Shown: positions 43,590 to 55,027, numbered from the stretch's first letter. The stretch: DNA of 64,000 bases from Ascarosepion bandense (GCA_037127315.1 JBBBDQ010000420.1:4087001-4151000); one strand, 5' to 3'. Numbers and translations: made by a program. The notes: generated by a model from the sequence alone, not told the origin.

Positions 43590-45060
43590 AGATGACTAAG
43601 AAATTTCAAGGAGATTTTACTTATATCGATATTTTGATGTGTTCGTTTTACCAAATAGCGTCTCATAAGCGAATTCGTCCGAGTATTTATCGGGACTACT
43701 TCACTTAAATTGATCCTACCACTTTACCTTTTAGAACACATCAGTAGTATCCTTTTCACGCCGATATAATGACATTTATTTCTTGATATTATGTAGACTA
43801 CAAAAAAAGAAAGAATTAATCTAACAATAAACACAGATATGCATTTCGAATTTTCTTATATATCATTAGAAAAAATGTCACCAGGCGAACATCCTTGGCT
43901 ATATTACTACACATACAGACCTAGAACATTGAACCTTATCTAGATGACACCAGCTAAATATAACCGTAAGTTCGGGCTTTTCATTTTGGGCAAAAATAAA
44001 ATAAAACGATTCGTTCGTATATAACTCTTGCGTTTTGTTCCTTAAATATATGACTTGAATGGGGAAATTAAATCAAGCATGGATGATCATGTATGAAAGA
44101 AAAAATGGTCAGCTTCAATGTGAAACGAATGAAAAATACAAGCGAAATAAGAATCAATTATCTGAAAGTATCAGCGCATATAGTAAGTTATGTCAGCTTC
44201 CTTTAGTAGGTCTAATACAACAGTTAATACCTTTCGTCAGCCATTAATAAAAAAAAAGAAAGGGAAACGATAGAAAAGAGAAGCGGTAGTGAATGGACAA
44301 TTGCAGAACCTTTTAGTAGCAGTCAGGTAAAAAAATATTGGGTTTGAGGCTTCAAAGTTTAAGATCAGTATTGTTGCACATGACCCTAATGAATTCAGTG
44401 CCATATTAGTTGTTAGTTCAGTCCCTTGGTCGAGCAATATAGGCAGTAGAAATAGGGCGAGCAGGAACTGAGCAAAGATGAATCATACAATATATCCGTT
44501 GGCATGAACAACGGGACGAGAACGATCCGTCGATTAAATAATTCCTTCATTTCGAAATTTCCTCAAAGTGATCTATATTGAAACACACCAGAAGAATGCC
44601 AAAAACCACAACGATTATCGAGCAAAAAAAAAAAGATGGTGACATTAGGCTAATTAAGGCCCAACTCCCACTGATGTCGATAGACTTCTTAGTAATCTTT
44701 CTACATGCATCAAGCTACTGAAATCTATCGTTTACATAGATAATATCTTCACTTCTATCTAACCAAGTTTATGCATATTCATGTGGCTCAGATGTTCTTT
44801 TAGACTGGTTACCAGCTACAGCTAAAGAGTCCGGCTTGTGATGCTACTTAACCCATAGCAGAGCAGAAACGGAGACAAGATGTTTTCATATTATTCTCAA
44901 AGGTAACGAAAGAAAATGTAACGAATTTGAATTCGGCTGCACCAAATACTCGTTCCGATTTTATTGATTCGGGTTATCAAACATTTGGAAGTTATTAAAA
45001 GTCAGAAAAATATTTTAGAATGTAAGAATTTTTCTGAGATAACAATGATTTAGGGATACA
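43590..45060. other. Intergenic, nothing recognised
   Basis: ORFs 44059-44247 (plus) and 44237-44437 (minus) have no recognised motif. Confidence 0.4.
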
Positions 45061-45345
45061 AGCTTTAGTGATTAACTTAGAACTGGAGGGAGGAGAAGTG
45101 GATCCATCACTTTCCCAATAGTATTTAAGCGTAAATGAATATAACGATCCCGTATTCCATCGTCGAAAAGTTCCAGTGAAACAACTTCTTCCTGGAAACC
45201 AATGCTCGGCGGAACAGACTTCCAAGAGGACGTTGTCCCGATCACTACAATCTTAACCCGTTCAAGTCTGGAGTTAATCATTATCTTCCATTCCTAAACT
45301 ACCCCTTAATGTAACCGTTTTCCTCGAGTGGCTCTCGGAAACTTG
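45060..45345 (+). pseudogene. LINE C-terminal end (CR1/Jockey-like)
   Basis: CCCGTATTCCATCGTCGAAA, ACTTCTTCCTGGAAACC, GATCACTACAATCTTAACCC and TTCAAGTCTGGAGTTAATC parallel the LINE ends at 30.1, 51.2 and 51.8 kb. Confidence 0.55.
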
Positions 45346-45410
45346 AAACTGGAACTCGGATTAACAATTTCAAGCCATTATTCATTAAACCAACGGCACA
45401 TTATATCTTA

Positions 45411-45510
45411 CAACATCTGGTATTCCCAAGTGGTCACCCATCTGGGTACTGATCACGCACCACGTTGTATAACTTCAGTGATCGTACCAGAATCGGTGCT
45501 TCAAAATGAT
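45411..45510 (-). pseudogene. 5S rRNA-derived relic
   Basis: The plus strand reads CTGGTATTCCCAAGTGGTCA..CATCTGGGTACTGATCACGC, the reverse complement of the conserved 5S 3' half (ACC box C region and the GGTATTCCCAGGCGGTC end). The 5' half is more decayed. It is followed at 45550-45590 by the CACTGGGTGCTCCATAC..CTTGAGCCACATCTAA end seen at 32.2 kb. Confidence 0.65.
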
Positions 45511-45659
45511 GTGTTCACAAGTTTTGCTCGTCCTGAGCTACTAATTATCCCACTGGGTGCTCCATACGTTCGGCCTTGAGCCACATCTAAAAAAATAAAA
45601 ATAATACTACGTTATATAAATAATGTAACTAATGTACATAAAGGTGGTGAATGGTTTGT

Positions 45660-45694
45660 GAAAATAGTATGTTATATATTCTACATAATATTAT

Positions 45695-45744
<50 letters not shown>

Positions 45745-46004
45745 GCTATTTATTATATATAACATTATGCAAAATATATGATGCTATATATAATAAATAA
45801 TATGATGTCATATATACTACATATATAACAGATAATATATTGTTATATATAATGTATGAAAAAATTTAATAATGTATATATATCATCCTATATATAATAT
45901 AATATGTATTTATATAATCTTATATGTAATATATTTATAAGATATAATATTATGCTCAGTAATTTATAATATTATGTTTTTATAAAATATAATATTGTGC
46001 TAAA

Positions 46005-46049
<45 letters not shown>

Positions 46050-46090
46050 GTATGATATATAGTATTATGCTGTACATAATATATAATATT
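45660..46090. repeat. Cryptically simple TA-rich region
   Basis: TA arrays at about 45700-45740 and 46010-46045 lie within irregular repeats of ATAATATTATGCTATATA-like words. It resembles a decayed, repeatedly slipped TA array. Confidence 0.8.
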
Positions 46091-46424
46091 ATTTATTTGT
46101 GAAATTTTACGAAATCAGTTAAGAAATGGATTAACTACGACATATTTTTAATTTATTGGTTTTAAACATTTTTTAAAGGGTACTCGTATTTGAATAGATA
46201 GGCTGTATTTTTTTTAAATAATTAAATAGTATATTTATTTACCTCTACTGGTCTGAATAACAGAGAAATCTTGTAAAAATGCATATTTTTGTAACAGGAT
46301 TTCCCGAATGTTCAGGCCAATAGATATGAATAAATATATTGTTTAATTAACAAAATGAGTATCTACTTAATTACGAGTATCAATTAAAAACAATAAATAA
46401 AGACTTCAGTTCGAATTTTCTGGC

Positions 46425-46520
46425 ATCTGAAGAAGGCCGGAGCGTACAACTGCTGAAACGTCGTAACAATAACAAAAAGATGTGGAAAATAGTCTGAATA
46501 ATGTAAATAGTGATAATATT
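46425..46520 (+). mobile_element. Penelope-type terminal fragment
   Basis: ATCTGAAGAAGGCCGGAGCG, CAACTGCTGAAACGTCGTAA and GTCTGAATAATGTAAATAGT match 62818-62925. Confidence 0.5.
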
Positions 46521-46569
46521 ATATCTATTATTAATATAATATATACATAATAAATAGTATTATGCTATA

Positions 46570-47205
46570 TATTACACAAAATATCGTTTTTGCTTTACTT
46601 TACAAAATATAAGAATAGCTTTAAGAAAATGGCAAATGAAGGAAATATGGCTTCATTAAACATCATAAAAATATACAATGGACAACATGATGTTCTTGTC
46701 CGTCATGGAATCTGTCAATTCTATTTCATCAAAATAACGATATAATAAATAAGTAAAATTTGACTGAACCTTTTCGAAAACTTGTAAAATACCAACGGTC
46801 TTGTTTATTGACCCTGAATTAGTTTAACGTTGTGAGGGAGTCGTCTCATTCCTGATAAACATCTGACCCTTGACCTGGCCAATATGGAATTTCGATTTGC
46901 AATGATCGTCGTCGAAGCATATGTGCTAAGATAAATTTTCGGCAATGATTATTTTGCCAGTTGCACCGTCGCCTTTGCCGACTTTCCAGATGAAGTGCTT
47001 ACGTGACTTTGTTTTCTTTTCTAGCTTCTTTTCCTTCAGTGAATAAACAAAGGGAGTCAAAGACACCAAAAAAAAAAAGAAGAAAAATTTAAAGAAATAG
47101 AAAAAAAGATGTTCATGGTTCAATTTTTTCAGTCTTTTATTTTCTTTCTTTTTTTTTCCCCCTTTTTCTTCGATATCAGTTCTTTTCTCACTTTAGTAAT
47201 GTATT
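46570..47205. other. Intergenic, nothing recognised
   Basis: AT-rich, with A/T homopolymer runs near 47068-47180. Confidence 0.4.
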
Positions 47206-47212
47206 ATATGAG

Positions 47213-47525
47213 GATGTGCGTTGTGGTGCAGTGGATATCGGTTCGGAACGAGAAATCGGGGAACCCAGTTCGAATTCCAGTTGAATCCATTGCATTCACT
47301 TACGCACAAGTACCCTTAGGAAAGGTAGTAATCCGTCTCTTCCTTCCAGTTATGGGCTAAATAGCAGGACAGATTGGGTTCTATAGCCTTGGCTGGCAAC
47401 CAATATACCCCAGAAAGCAATAGCAACCTACAGCGGGATAATCTTCTACCCAGTCAGTCATGTCTCGAAAGAGACATGATTGCCCAAACGTGTTTCACGT
47501 ATGGCAATTCATTGACTGAATGTAT
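47213..47525 (+). mobile_element. tRNA-SINE, near full length
   Basis: Clear head: A-box-like GTGGTGCAGTGGATATCGG (from 47223) and B-box-like AGTTCGAATTCC (about 47268-47279). Body as in the 31.4 kb copy: GGAAAGGTAGTAATCCGTC, GGCTAAATAGCAGGACAG, GGTTCTATAGCC, CAGTCAGTCATGTCTC and TTTCACGTATGGCAATTCAT. Confidence 0.8.
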
Positions 47526-47639
47526 TACACGTTCCAACTTTTCTTGTCACGATTTTTGTTGTTTTTCACTTAATAAACAAAAATAAATAAATAAATACCG
47601 TCAAAAAGGAATAATTTAACGAACTAGAAAGAACATTTT

Positions 47640-48365
47640 GTAACTCCTTATTTATTTTCTTTCATTTTATTCATCTTTTCTTTCTTTTGTTTCACAATTT
47701 CTGACATTCTTTTCTTTTTTCTTTCTGTTTTTCTTTTCTTTTGCAATTTATTCTTTTACTATTTTTTCTTTATCTTTCTTTTTCTCTCGTTTTGCTTCCT
47801 TTTTTTCTTTCTTTCAGTGATTCTTTTTCTTTATCTTTTTTCTTTCTTACTGGTTTTACTTTTTGTTTTTCTGTTTTTCTTTTTCTACATTTTTCTTTCT
47901 TTCTTTTTTGTTGCTGGTTTCTTCAATGAATAACTAAGAAAATGAATGGCGTCAAAAGTGAAGAATATAAAACAGATTTTTTCAAAGTTCAAATGTTTTG
48001 CTATTTATTTGTTTTGTTACTCTTTTCTTCTTCATTTTTCTTTCTTTTCTTTCATAATTTCTGGCGTTCTGTTTTTTCATAATTTTTCCTCTTTGCTTTT
48101 CTTTTTCTTTTTTTATTCTTTCTTAACTCTCTTTTTTCTTTGTTTGTTTTTCTTTTTTTTGTTTCTTTGTTAATTATTTTGTCTTTCTTTTTGCTTTACA
48201 TTCTTTCAGGTTTTCAGATATTTTTATTCTTTCGTTTTTTCTTTTTTACTATTTTTTTCCTTTTCTTTTTTTACCCTTCTTTTCTTCTTTTTCTTTTATT
48301 TTCACTCTTTCTGTTTCTTTATTCTTTATTTTTTCTTTTCTTTCTTTTTTTAAACTAATGTTTTG
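47640..48365. repeat. Long polypyrimidine (T/C) tract
   Basis: About 700 bp is almost entirely T and C on the plus strand, made of TTTCTTT/TTTTCTTTC words, with a short normal interruption near 47920-48000. ORFs read as Phe/Leu/Ser-rich strings and are artefacts. Confidence 0.9.
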
Positions 48366-48369
48366 CAGC

Positions 48370-49580
48370 TCAAGTTTTTACGATCTGAAATAGAAAAGCG
48401 CTTCTGAATTTGAAATTGTTACATGAATACTAACATTTTTTCAAAGATTATGTTGATGATTCTTTTTTTACTAGTTGACTTGTCGTTTGAAAATCCTTGA
48501 TATTTTCTAATTGGAAAATTAGGGCAAGAAAGATTGCTATAGACTAGCACCATCCAATAAAATATTATCTCTTTAACTGAGATCGAAAACACCGCCCTTT
48601 GATATGTGTTATAAATGTATAAACTATTGCAGGTGAGTCGGTTTACCCAGAAAATCAGCATTGAAAAATCGGTTTTACCAAACTTCAAACACTAAACGAT
48701 GTCTGGAAATACTTTATGGTTTTAGACACTAAAGAGTTCTCAGTGGCTTGAAACGATATCTTGCCGTTGATCAGATGTACCTGACCCAAGATATGAGGAG
48801 TGCTTTGACAACAATACGTTTATTAGCCTTAATTTCTTAAGCTGAAATTTTTCCTTCTATTCTTAAGCGCTCACAAAGATCGTTTTGTTTAGATATGTCC
48901 GTTAACGTCAAACATTCAGTCGCAACTAAGAAATCATTAACTGAATATATCAATGACAGAAACTATCGAGCTTGTGGTAATGTTTAAAAGGTATAAAAGA
49001 CTTGGTTATGTACGTATATTTTACGTTGATTCATTTTGAGATAGTTAAAAAGCCAACAGAGAACGTGAAACATCAGTACCTTTCATTTCTACTGGTCTTG
49101 CTTATTAAACAGCTAATCGGTAGTCAATGATGATAAATCCGAAATCAACTCATTTATTTATTGACAATTTAAAACTGTTCTAACATTATGACAAATTGAA
49201 GTAGGAAAAATGTGCGATGGCAATCTTTAAAAAATCCTGCCTATCAGAATTCAAATTATATATTTTGTTTGTGACCGAAATTTAATAAGTGAGAATATGA
49301 AAAGTGTCTCAACAAAAAAAATAAAAAAATAAAAATAAAAATAAACCGCAAACAAATTTGAATATAAACATATTCTTCGAAATTTTTATATTTTTTTTTA
49401 ATATTTTTTATATTTTCTGGATATATTTTCTTCAAAATTCCATGTCAAATCAGATAGCGTCTTATCCAATTTTCAACCATATGTTCTCCTAGGGGAAACC
49501 GTGGCTTTGTTTGATCAGGAGATTCTTCGTGGCCCAGAGCTCAATGTAAGTCACATCTAATGAGGGTGGGTTTCTAATAG
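48370..49580. other. Intergenic, nothing recognised
   Basis: No supported feature. A tRNA-like GGTTCAAATCC B-box-like word lies at about 49590-49600, just beyond. Confidence 0.4.
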
Positions 49581-49695
49581 GTAAGGCAGGTTCAAATCCT
49601 GTCAGAGGGTACATATTTTTCTAACGATTTCCCGATTGTTCAAGGCTGTAGATGGAAATAATAAATATAATCCTCTGTATTATAATAAAAACCGT

Positions 49696-49727
<32 letters not shown>

Positions 49728-49841
49728 CGTCGGCTCAGTTCAATCTCTTTAGTAGCAGTTATGAAAGCTCTTCTCGCGTGTTTGCTCTTTACCAGTGCCT
49801 TATTATGCTTTATATTTTGCAATAATCATGTCGTCAAGTAG

Positions 49842-49844
<3 letters not shown>

Positions 49845-49935
<91 letters not shown>
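49845..49935. repeat. (TA)n(TG)n compound microsatellite
   Basis: About 38 bp of TA followed by about 50 bp of TG repeat. Confidence 0.95.
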
Positions 49936-50127
49936 GTACCATTTGGCTCTGATGAGCCGCTATGATAACAGCATTATGCGGTGAAATATGTATTACCCAT
50001 TGTAATAAATCAAAAACCTTTTCTAAATTATATTACTCCGTTAAATTAAATAAATGAATTTAACATTGAGTTCTTTTGAGTTCGTGTCTATCGGAATTTA
50101 CTTGGATAGTATACCAAGTGTGCTACG

Positions 50128-50162
<35 letters not shown>

Positions 50163-50429
50163 TAGAAGTAGTAGGAGGATTTGAACAATTATTAAGTAAT
50201 TCATCGAGCTTTTATTCGACCTCAACAGAACAAAAAGCTTAATTACTTAATTCTTCAAATCCTTACCCTACTTCTGTTAATATCTCTTTGCTTCAACCAG
50301 CTTGACATGCTATGGATTTAGCGGCTTGTGTTGAAGAAGTCGTGGCTCGGGGGGAGGGAGCTCCACCACAGAATTTGTGAACGGGTGGCGTATCGTCGAG
50401 TTTAATTCGTCACCTCTTCGTCACCAGGG

Positions 50430-50512
50430 CCCGTGATACAGTTAGTATAACATTAGCTTAATAACCAAAACTGTCTGCGTTCAATTCCTGGTAGTGGATG
50501 CGCACTGCTGAA
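50430..50512 (+). other. tRNA-like sequence, probably SINE-derived
   Basis: A-box-like CAGTTAGTATAACATTAG and B-box-like GCGTTCAATTCC are correctly ordered. No reliable acceptor or anticodon stem was established. It abuts a LINE 3' end. Confidence 0.35.
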
Positions 50513-50513
50513 G

Positions 50514-50771
50514 AGTCTAGAGATAACCCTTATCTTTCCCTCTTATCCATATGAAATACCCTTTAACGTAACCCATCTAGCTTGAGTGGCCCCGAGCCCC
50601 TGTACAGTGTGAACTCATTCAGTGACTTTTTACCTTCAGTGGTTCTTTCGCCTTGTACCAAGTGATCATTTAGTAAAAGAAGCCGAATAAGAAGCCGTAC
50701 TTTTGCTAAAATATAATCTTTCAAATAATATTTATATTCAAAATGAGTGTGCGTCTTATGCATACATGCGT

Positions 50772-50776
<5 letters not shown>
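50514..50776 (+). mobile_element. LINE 3' end, near-identical to 51859-52115
   Basis: The C-terminal codons and 3' untranslated region (TCTAGAGATAACCCTTATCT ... GTGCGTCTTATGCATACATG) match 51859-52115 over about 260 bp with only a few differences. It ends at a (TA)n array (50776-50817). Confidence 0.7.
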
Positions 50777-50822
<46 letters not shown>

Positions 50823-51109
50823 GTCTTTATATATATAATATTACTTCTTTTGAATTATTTAGTTTGTTTTTCTTATGTCTTAATGTAAAATAGTTAATAG
50901 TAGGTACATCAATATATACGTTGCAGTAATTTTAGACAGCATTTGGATATTAATATTTTGCCGTCATTTTTCACGGCAGGGCTCACTCTTATCTAATAAA
51001 TAATAAATGCAGAAAATTTAATCAAATATGGGCATCCATTAAAAATAGCGTTTCTGGCAAATATTGTGAGGAGTTACATTCCTTAGTTTCATCAGTTCAG
51101 ACCTTTACA

Positions 51110-51350
51110 TCTAAAACCGGTTAGGCACACAATCAAATCATTTTCATTCCCATCCTATTCCATTAGTAAAAAGCTTCTTCCCGCTAACCACTGATCTGTG
51201 GAACAGACTCCAGAAAATTTGTTTCCCTGATCACTAGAGTCTTAAGATGTTTAAGTTTAGAGTTAACTGTTATTTTCCCCTCTTATCCATATGAGCTACC
51301 CTTTAACGTAATCCACTAACTCGAGTGGTCCACTTGCACTGGATATACGT
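51110..51350 (+). pseudogene. LINE C-terminal end (CR1/Jockey-like)
   Basis: TATTCCATTAGTAAAAAGCT, GATCTGTGGAACAGACTCC and TTAAGTTTAGAGTTAACTG encode a diverged PLIRSFFPL..LWNRLQKICFPD-type terminus. Confidence 0.6.
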
Positions 51351-51384
51351 TACTGTAAAAAAAAAAATTGACAATTATAATAAA

Positions 51385-52115
51385 TCAATAGAGAAATAAT
51401 AATTTCTTTAGCTAGTTCATTAATCATTACACCGTTATTGTCATACAACAGGAAACGAACTATCCACATATTTATAAGGGCCAGATCAAACCGAAAATGG
51501 ATTACTGTAGACATATTTGGAGCTGCCTAATCCCCACTATCAAAAACTCGATAAAGTTCAAAACCTTTTCTGAGTCTTTGCTAGAGAAGGATTATTTTCC
51601 GCCGTCCAACCTCTCTGACACAGAAGGGATGTGGTGAGACCCTCACTATTCTATCGCTACTTCCAAGGAAACTGTTCAGTCGAACTGCATTCCTTGATTC
51701 CTCTTCACGGCTAGGACCAACCATGTCACTTACATTGTATCAAACAACCCACATTTCCTACGTATTCCATCAGTAAGTTCTTCCCGTTAACCACTGCCGT
51801 GTGGAACAGACTCCCAATGGATTTTTTCCAGATCACTACAATCTTAAGATGTCCAAGTCTAGAGATAACCCTTATCTTTCTCTCTTATCCATATGAAATA
51901 CCCTTTAACGTAACCCTCTAGCTTGAGTGGCCCCGAGCCCTGTACACTGTGAACTCATTCCGTGACTTTTTACCTTCAGTGGTTCTTTCGCCTTGTACCA
52001 AGTGATCATTTAGTAAAAGAAGCCGAATAAGAAGCCGTACTTTTGCTAAAATATAATCTTTCAAATAATATTTATATTCAAAATGAGTGTGCGTCTTATG
52101 CATACATGCGTCTTA
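51385..52115 (+). pseudogene. CR1/Jockey-like LINE C-terminal ORF2 and 3' end
   Basis: In frame pieces: IRARSNRKWITVDIFGAA (about 51475-51530), YRYFQGNCSVELHSLI-like (about 51650-51705), FTARTNHVTYIVSNNPHFLRIPS (about 51710-51780), VWNRLPMDFFQ (from about 51800) and the terminal SRDNPYLSLLSI. Its 3' end is duplicated at 50514-50776. Confidence 0.65.
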
Positions 52116-52119
52116 TACG

Positions 52120-53185
52120 CCGGTGCATCTTATATTGCGAAAATGCGATATGACATTCATATCTTAATATTTAAGCTTAACGTAGTATCGCAAAAGGATT
52201 AATACGTGTATTACTCCAAATTTTCCAACTAACATTCAAAATCTTGGGATTTACTGATGTCGCAGGAAGCGTAAGTATCTGGGGTACAATGTCCCTCAAT
52301 GTTTATCCTGGATTCATAAAACGTGATTATCTCTCAAACTTTTTTTTATCTTGGATAGCAAACGAAAATGTATTATTGTATGTTTATTTTTTATATTCTT
52401 CGACATCTGCACACATGGAGCGTAATAATTCTTTATCATTGAAAAGTCTTTTTTCCTTGGAAGAAAAGTAATGTTGCTTTATTTAGGTATGTCTGCCACC
52501 ATGATATTACTCGTGGTCAGATGTCTTAGCGGTAGAAATTAAGGGCCGCTGGCCAAGTTGGTACAGACACACAAGTGGAATGTAGGATCTGCCCACCATG
52601 TGTGGTCCATCTGGGAGAGAACGAAAGTGAGACAGGGAGAGAAAAGTGAGAGTGCCACTCCTAATAAGACGGTCATTATGTCAAAATGTATCACTGTGGA
52701 GATCCCTCTTCCAAACAACGCCTACTCCCCGCCGGCTGCAGGATTTCTCACTTTGCCGCCCAACATGCTTCATTAGATGCCGGCACAACGAACAGAGATG
52801 AGGAAGAAAAAATAAAGAAAAGACGGACGGTAGAACGCAAGGGCAATAAACTGAGCGGTGGTTGCAATTGGAGACAGGTGTTCCTCGACTGTTTAGCTTC
52901 TTTATTTATACACACACAAGAAAAACACAAATATCGACTGGATTTCAAAATCTACACGACGGACCCATACACATGGTTGATAGACGTCATATAGGTGCTT
53001 ACACCTCGAACACTTCAAGAAGTCCTTTTCCGACCAACCACTCCCCTACATCTTCCCTTTTTTTTCGCGGGAGGAACAAAAAGCAATCTATTTGAATAAA
53101 GCCTTACATATTTTTGTAATCCGATAATCTGCAATCCTAAAAGTTTATTCAGGAAGCATCCTCTCTATTATAATAAAGACAATTG
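52120..53185. other. Intergenic; GC-richer patch 52540-53060
   Basis: No recognised gene. A word resembling a pol III A box (TGGCCAAGTTGGTACAGACA) lies at about 52551, but no B box follows. Overlapping ORFs show no motif. Confidence 0.35.
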
Positions 53186-53194
53186 CGTATTTAT

Positions 53195-53234
<40 letters not shown>
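53195..53234. repeat. (TA)n microsatellite
   Basis: About 36 bp of TA repeat. Confidence 0.95.
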
Positions 53235-53236
<2 letters not shown>

Positions 53237-53635
53237 CCATGAGATTACAGCATAAAAACATATATGACCTTGATATTATAAAATTAAGAAATTACATTGT
53301 AGATAATTTTCACGTTCTAATGAATGCTAAGCAATTTGTCAACCGTTACATTTTAAGCAAGAAGAAAATTTACAATAATTTGAGCAATACGGCTATTTTT
53401 GTTACCACACCTTCACCCCTGAAGATGATCTCGGAAGGAGATTGAACGTACTTGGGAACATCGAGAAATGGATAATAAAATCAACTGTCAAAGTTACAGC
53501 GCATTTCTTGCATCTTACAATTATAATACGTGAAAGATTATCCATGAATATGAACGGATTTTATTAAAAATAAGCAGACACAATGTTCGCAATTTATTTA
53601 ATCAGAAATGATTAAAAGAACATATTTTGTCTAAA

Positions 53636-53636
53636 T

Positions 53637-53677
<41 letters not shown>

Positions 53678-53685
53678 AACACAAC

Positions 53686-53746
<61 letters not shown>
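53636..53746. repeat. (CA)n-(CATA)n-(TA)n compound microsatellite
   Basis: CA-rich 53637-53690, then TA to about 53745. Another TA array lies at about 53857-53901. Confidence 0.95.
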
Positions 53747-53748
<2 letters not shown>

Positions 53749-53849
53749 CTCCAGTTTCTGAAAGGTTTTTTCTGTTGCTGAGGTGATGTGTCGTCCCCCG
53801 TGGGGATCTTCATATCGAAATGGCCATTCAACATCTTTGAATTAATCCT

Positions 53850-53903
<54 letters not shown>

Positions 53904-54013
53904 TTCCTGTCAGGCTCATGGTGAGAGAGACAATAGTTAGGCAGCATTGAATCAGTTCAATCTGTTATTAAACTTTACTGCCAGTTATGAAAGGCGTGTT
54001 TGCAATTTAACAG

Positions 54014-54016
54014 TGC

Positions 54017-54071
<55 letters not shown>

Positions 54072-54075
54072 TTAT
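54014..54075. repeat. (ATT)n array without an element
   Basis: About 55 bp of ATT repeat with no R4/Dong sequence at either edge, a useful contrast with the occupied arrays. Confidence 0.9.
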
Positions 54076-54149
54076 TAAAATAATAATTATTATTATTTTG
54101 AGCAATAATTATGTCGTTGAATAGTTAAAAAAATATATATATATACATA

Positions 54150-54345
54150 TCGCAGAAGTGGTAATTGTCTTTAAAATTGTCCTCTCTAGAGAGCTCAATC
54201 GTAATAAAAGTATAATATATTAGTCCTCCACATACAAGCCTGTTTCGCTGTATCACAGCTCATCAGTGTGAATAGAAACATCCACTTACTTCCAACCGGT
54301 ATAGAATCTCGACTGATTTTGGTGTCAGTCGGAGTCCCTATATCC
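54150..54345 (-). mobile_element. tRNA-like/hammerhead module, copy 8
   Basis: In minus orientation: a tRNA-like remnant (B-box-like GTCGAGATTCTATACC near 54298-54313), a hammerhead (54228-54271), a short TA-rich stretch, then ATTACGATTGAGCTCTCTAGAG and CACTTCTGCGATATG. In copy 3 that last block lies upstream of the tRNA-like part. Its position here after the hammerhead suggests tandem or circular copies of the unit. Confidence 0.65.
54228..54271 (-). ncRNA. Hammerhead motif 8, intact core and helices
   Basis: CTGATGA and GAAA are intact. Helix II is GCTGT/ACAGC with a GAT loop. Helix III is ACAGG/CTTGT. The triplet is GTA. Helix I pairs TCACA with TGTGG (one U-G). With copy 1 this is the best candidate for activity. 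Confidence 0.75.
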
Positions 54346-54399
54346 TCTCTATTATAAGAAAGACCGTTGTGTCTAATAAGCTTAATAGCATTATCATTA

Positions 54400-54500
54400 A
54401 ATGAAGAAAGAAAATCACAGTGTTGAAACAATTTTTTTATCATCCAATCTAATCTTTCGGCTTACATAAACCATTTTCACACATGTTAGTTACATTATAA
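54400..54500 (+). mobile_element. Penelope-type terminal fragment
   Basis: AAAATCACAGTGTTGAAACA, TCATCCAATCTAATC and TTTCGGCTTACATAAACCAT match the segment next to the left Penelope arm at 8262-8320. Confidence 0.5.
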
Positions 54501-54729
54501 TATAAAAATAATGATAATCTGTTTTTATTTACATGGAAGTCGTAAAGATTTCCAAGAAACAACAAGACGCTGGAAGCGAACATCGCACTACAGCTCACTC
54601 ATGACGTCACAGATTTCACTCACGCGTAGTCATGTATGAAATCATGAGCTGTGGTGCGATATTTCATACAGGATCCCATGCAGTCACAAATTTAAGCTAA
54701 CAATTTTAAAAAAAGAGCTTTTTAAAAAT

Positions 54730-54973
54730 TATATATATATATATATATATATACGCATCGTTCATCCACTAATGAATTAGAACACTCTGGCTATTGGGTT
54801 TGTATAGTGATAATATACCTGCTAAAAAGTCTGTCTTCTACCGTGTGTCCATCGCCCAGAGGTAGAATCGCCGACTGACGCCACTTCGGCGGGTTTCAAT
54901 CCTGTGTTAGAAGCAATCGGAGTCTAACCCTACTGATGAACTGTCATACCGCGAAACAGATCTGTCTGCGGAT

Positions 54974-55024
<51 letters not shown>
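54730..55024 (+). mobile_element. tRNA-like/hammerhead/(TA)n module, copy 5
   Basis: Starts after a (TA)n array (54732-54752): ATCGTTCATCCACTAATGAA, TAGAACACTCTGGCTATTGG, tRNA-like part (A-box-like CGCCCAGAGGTAGAATCG, B-box-like GGGTTTCAATCC at 54891-54902), hammerhead 54928-54971, GATGAC, then TA repeat to 55024. Closely parallels 55835-56140. Confidence 0.7.
54928..54971 (+). ncRNA. Hammerhead motif 5, helices I and II weakened
   Basis: CTGATGA and GAAA are intact and helix III is ACAGA/TCTGT with a GTC triplet. Helix I (CCCTA/TGCGG) has a C-C mismatch, and helix II (ACTGTCATACCGC) is largely disrupted. Confidence 0.6.

Positions 55025-55027
<3 letters not shown>

Noticed and set aside
47741..48358. 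Phe/Leu/Ser-rich ORFs that look like membrane proteins
   Set aside because: They are translations of a polypyrimidine tract, where stop codons are rare by composition.
49935..50000. CTGATGAG...GAAA with a pairing stem between, resembling another hammerhead
   Set aside because: The intervening stem is long and imperfect, and neither helix I nor helix III could be found with a valid cleavage triplet.
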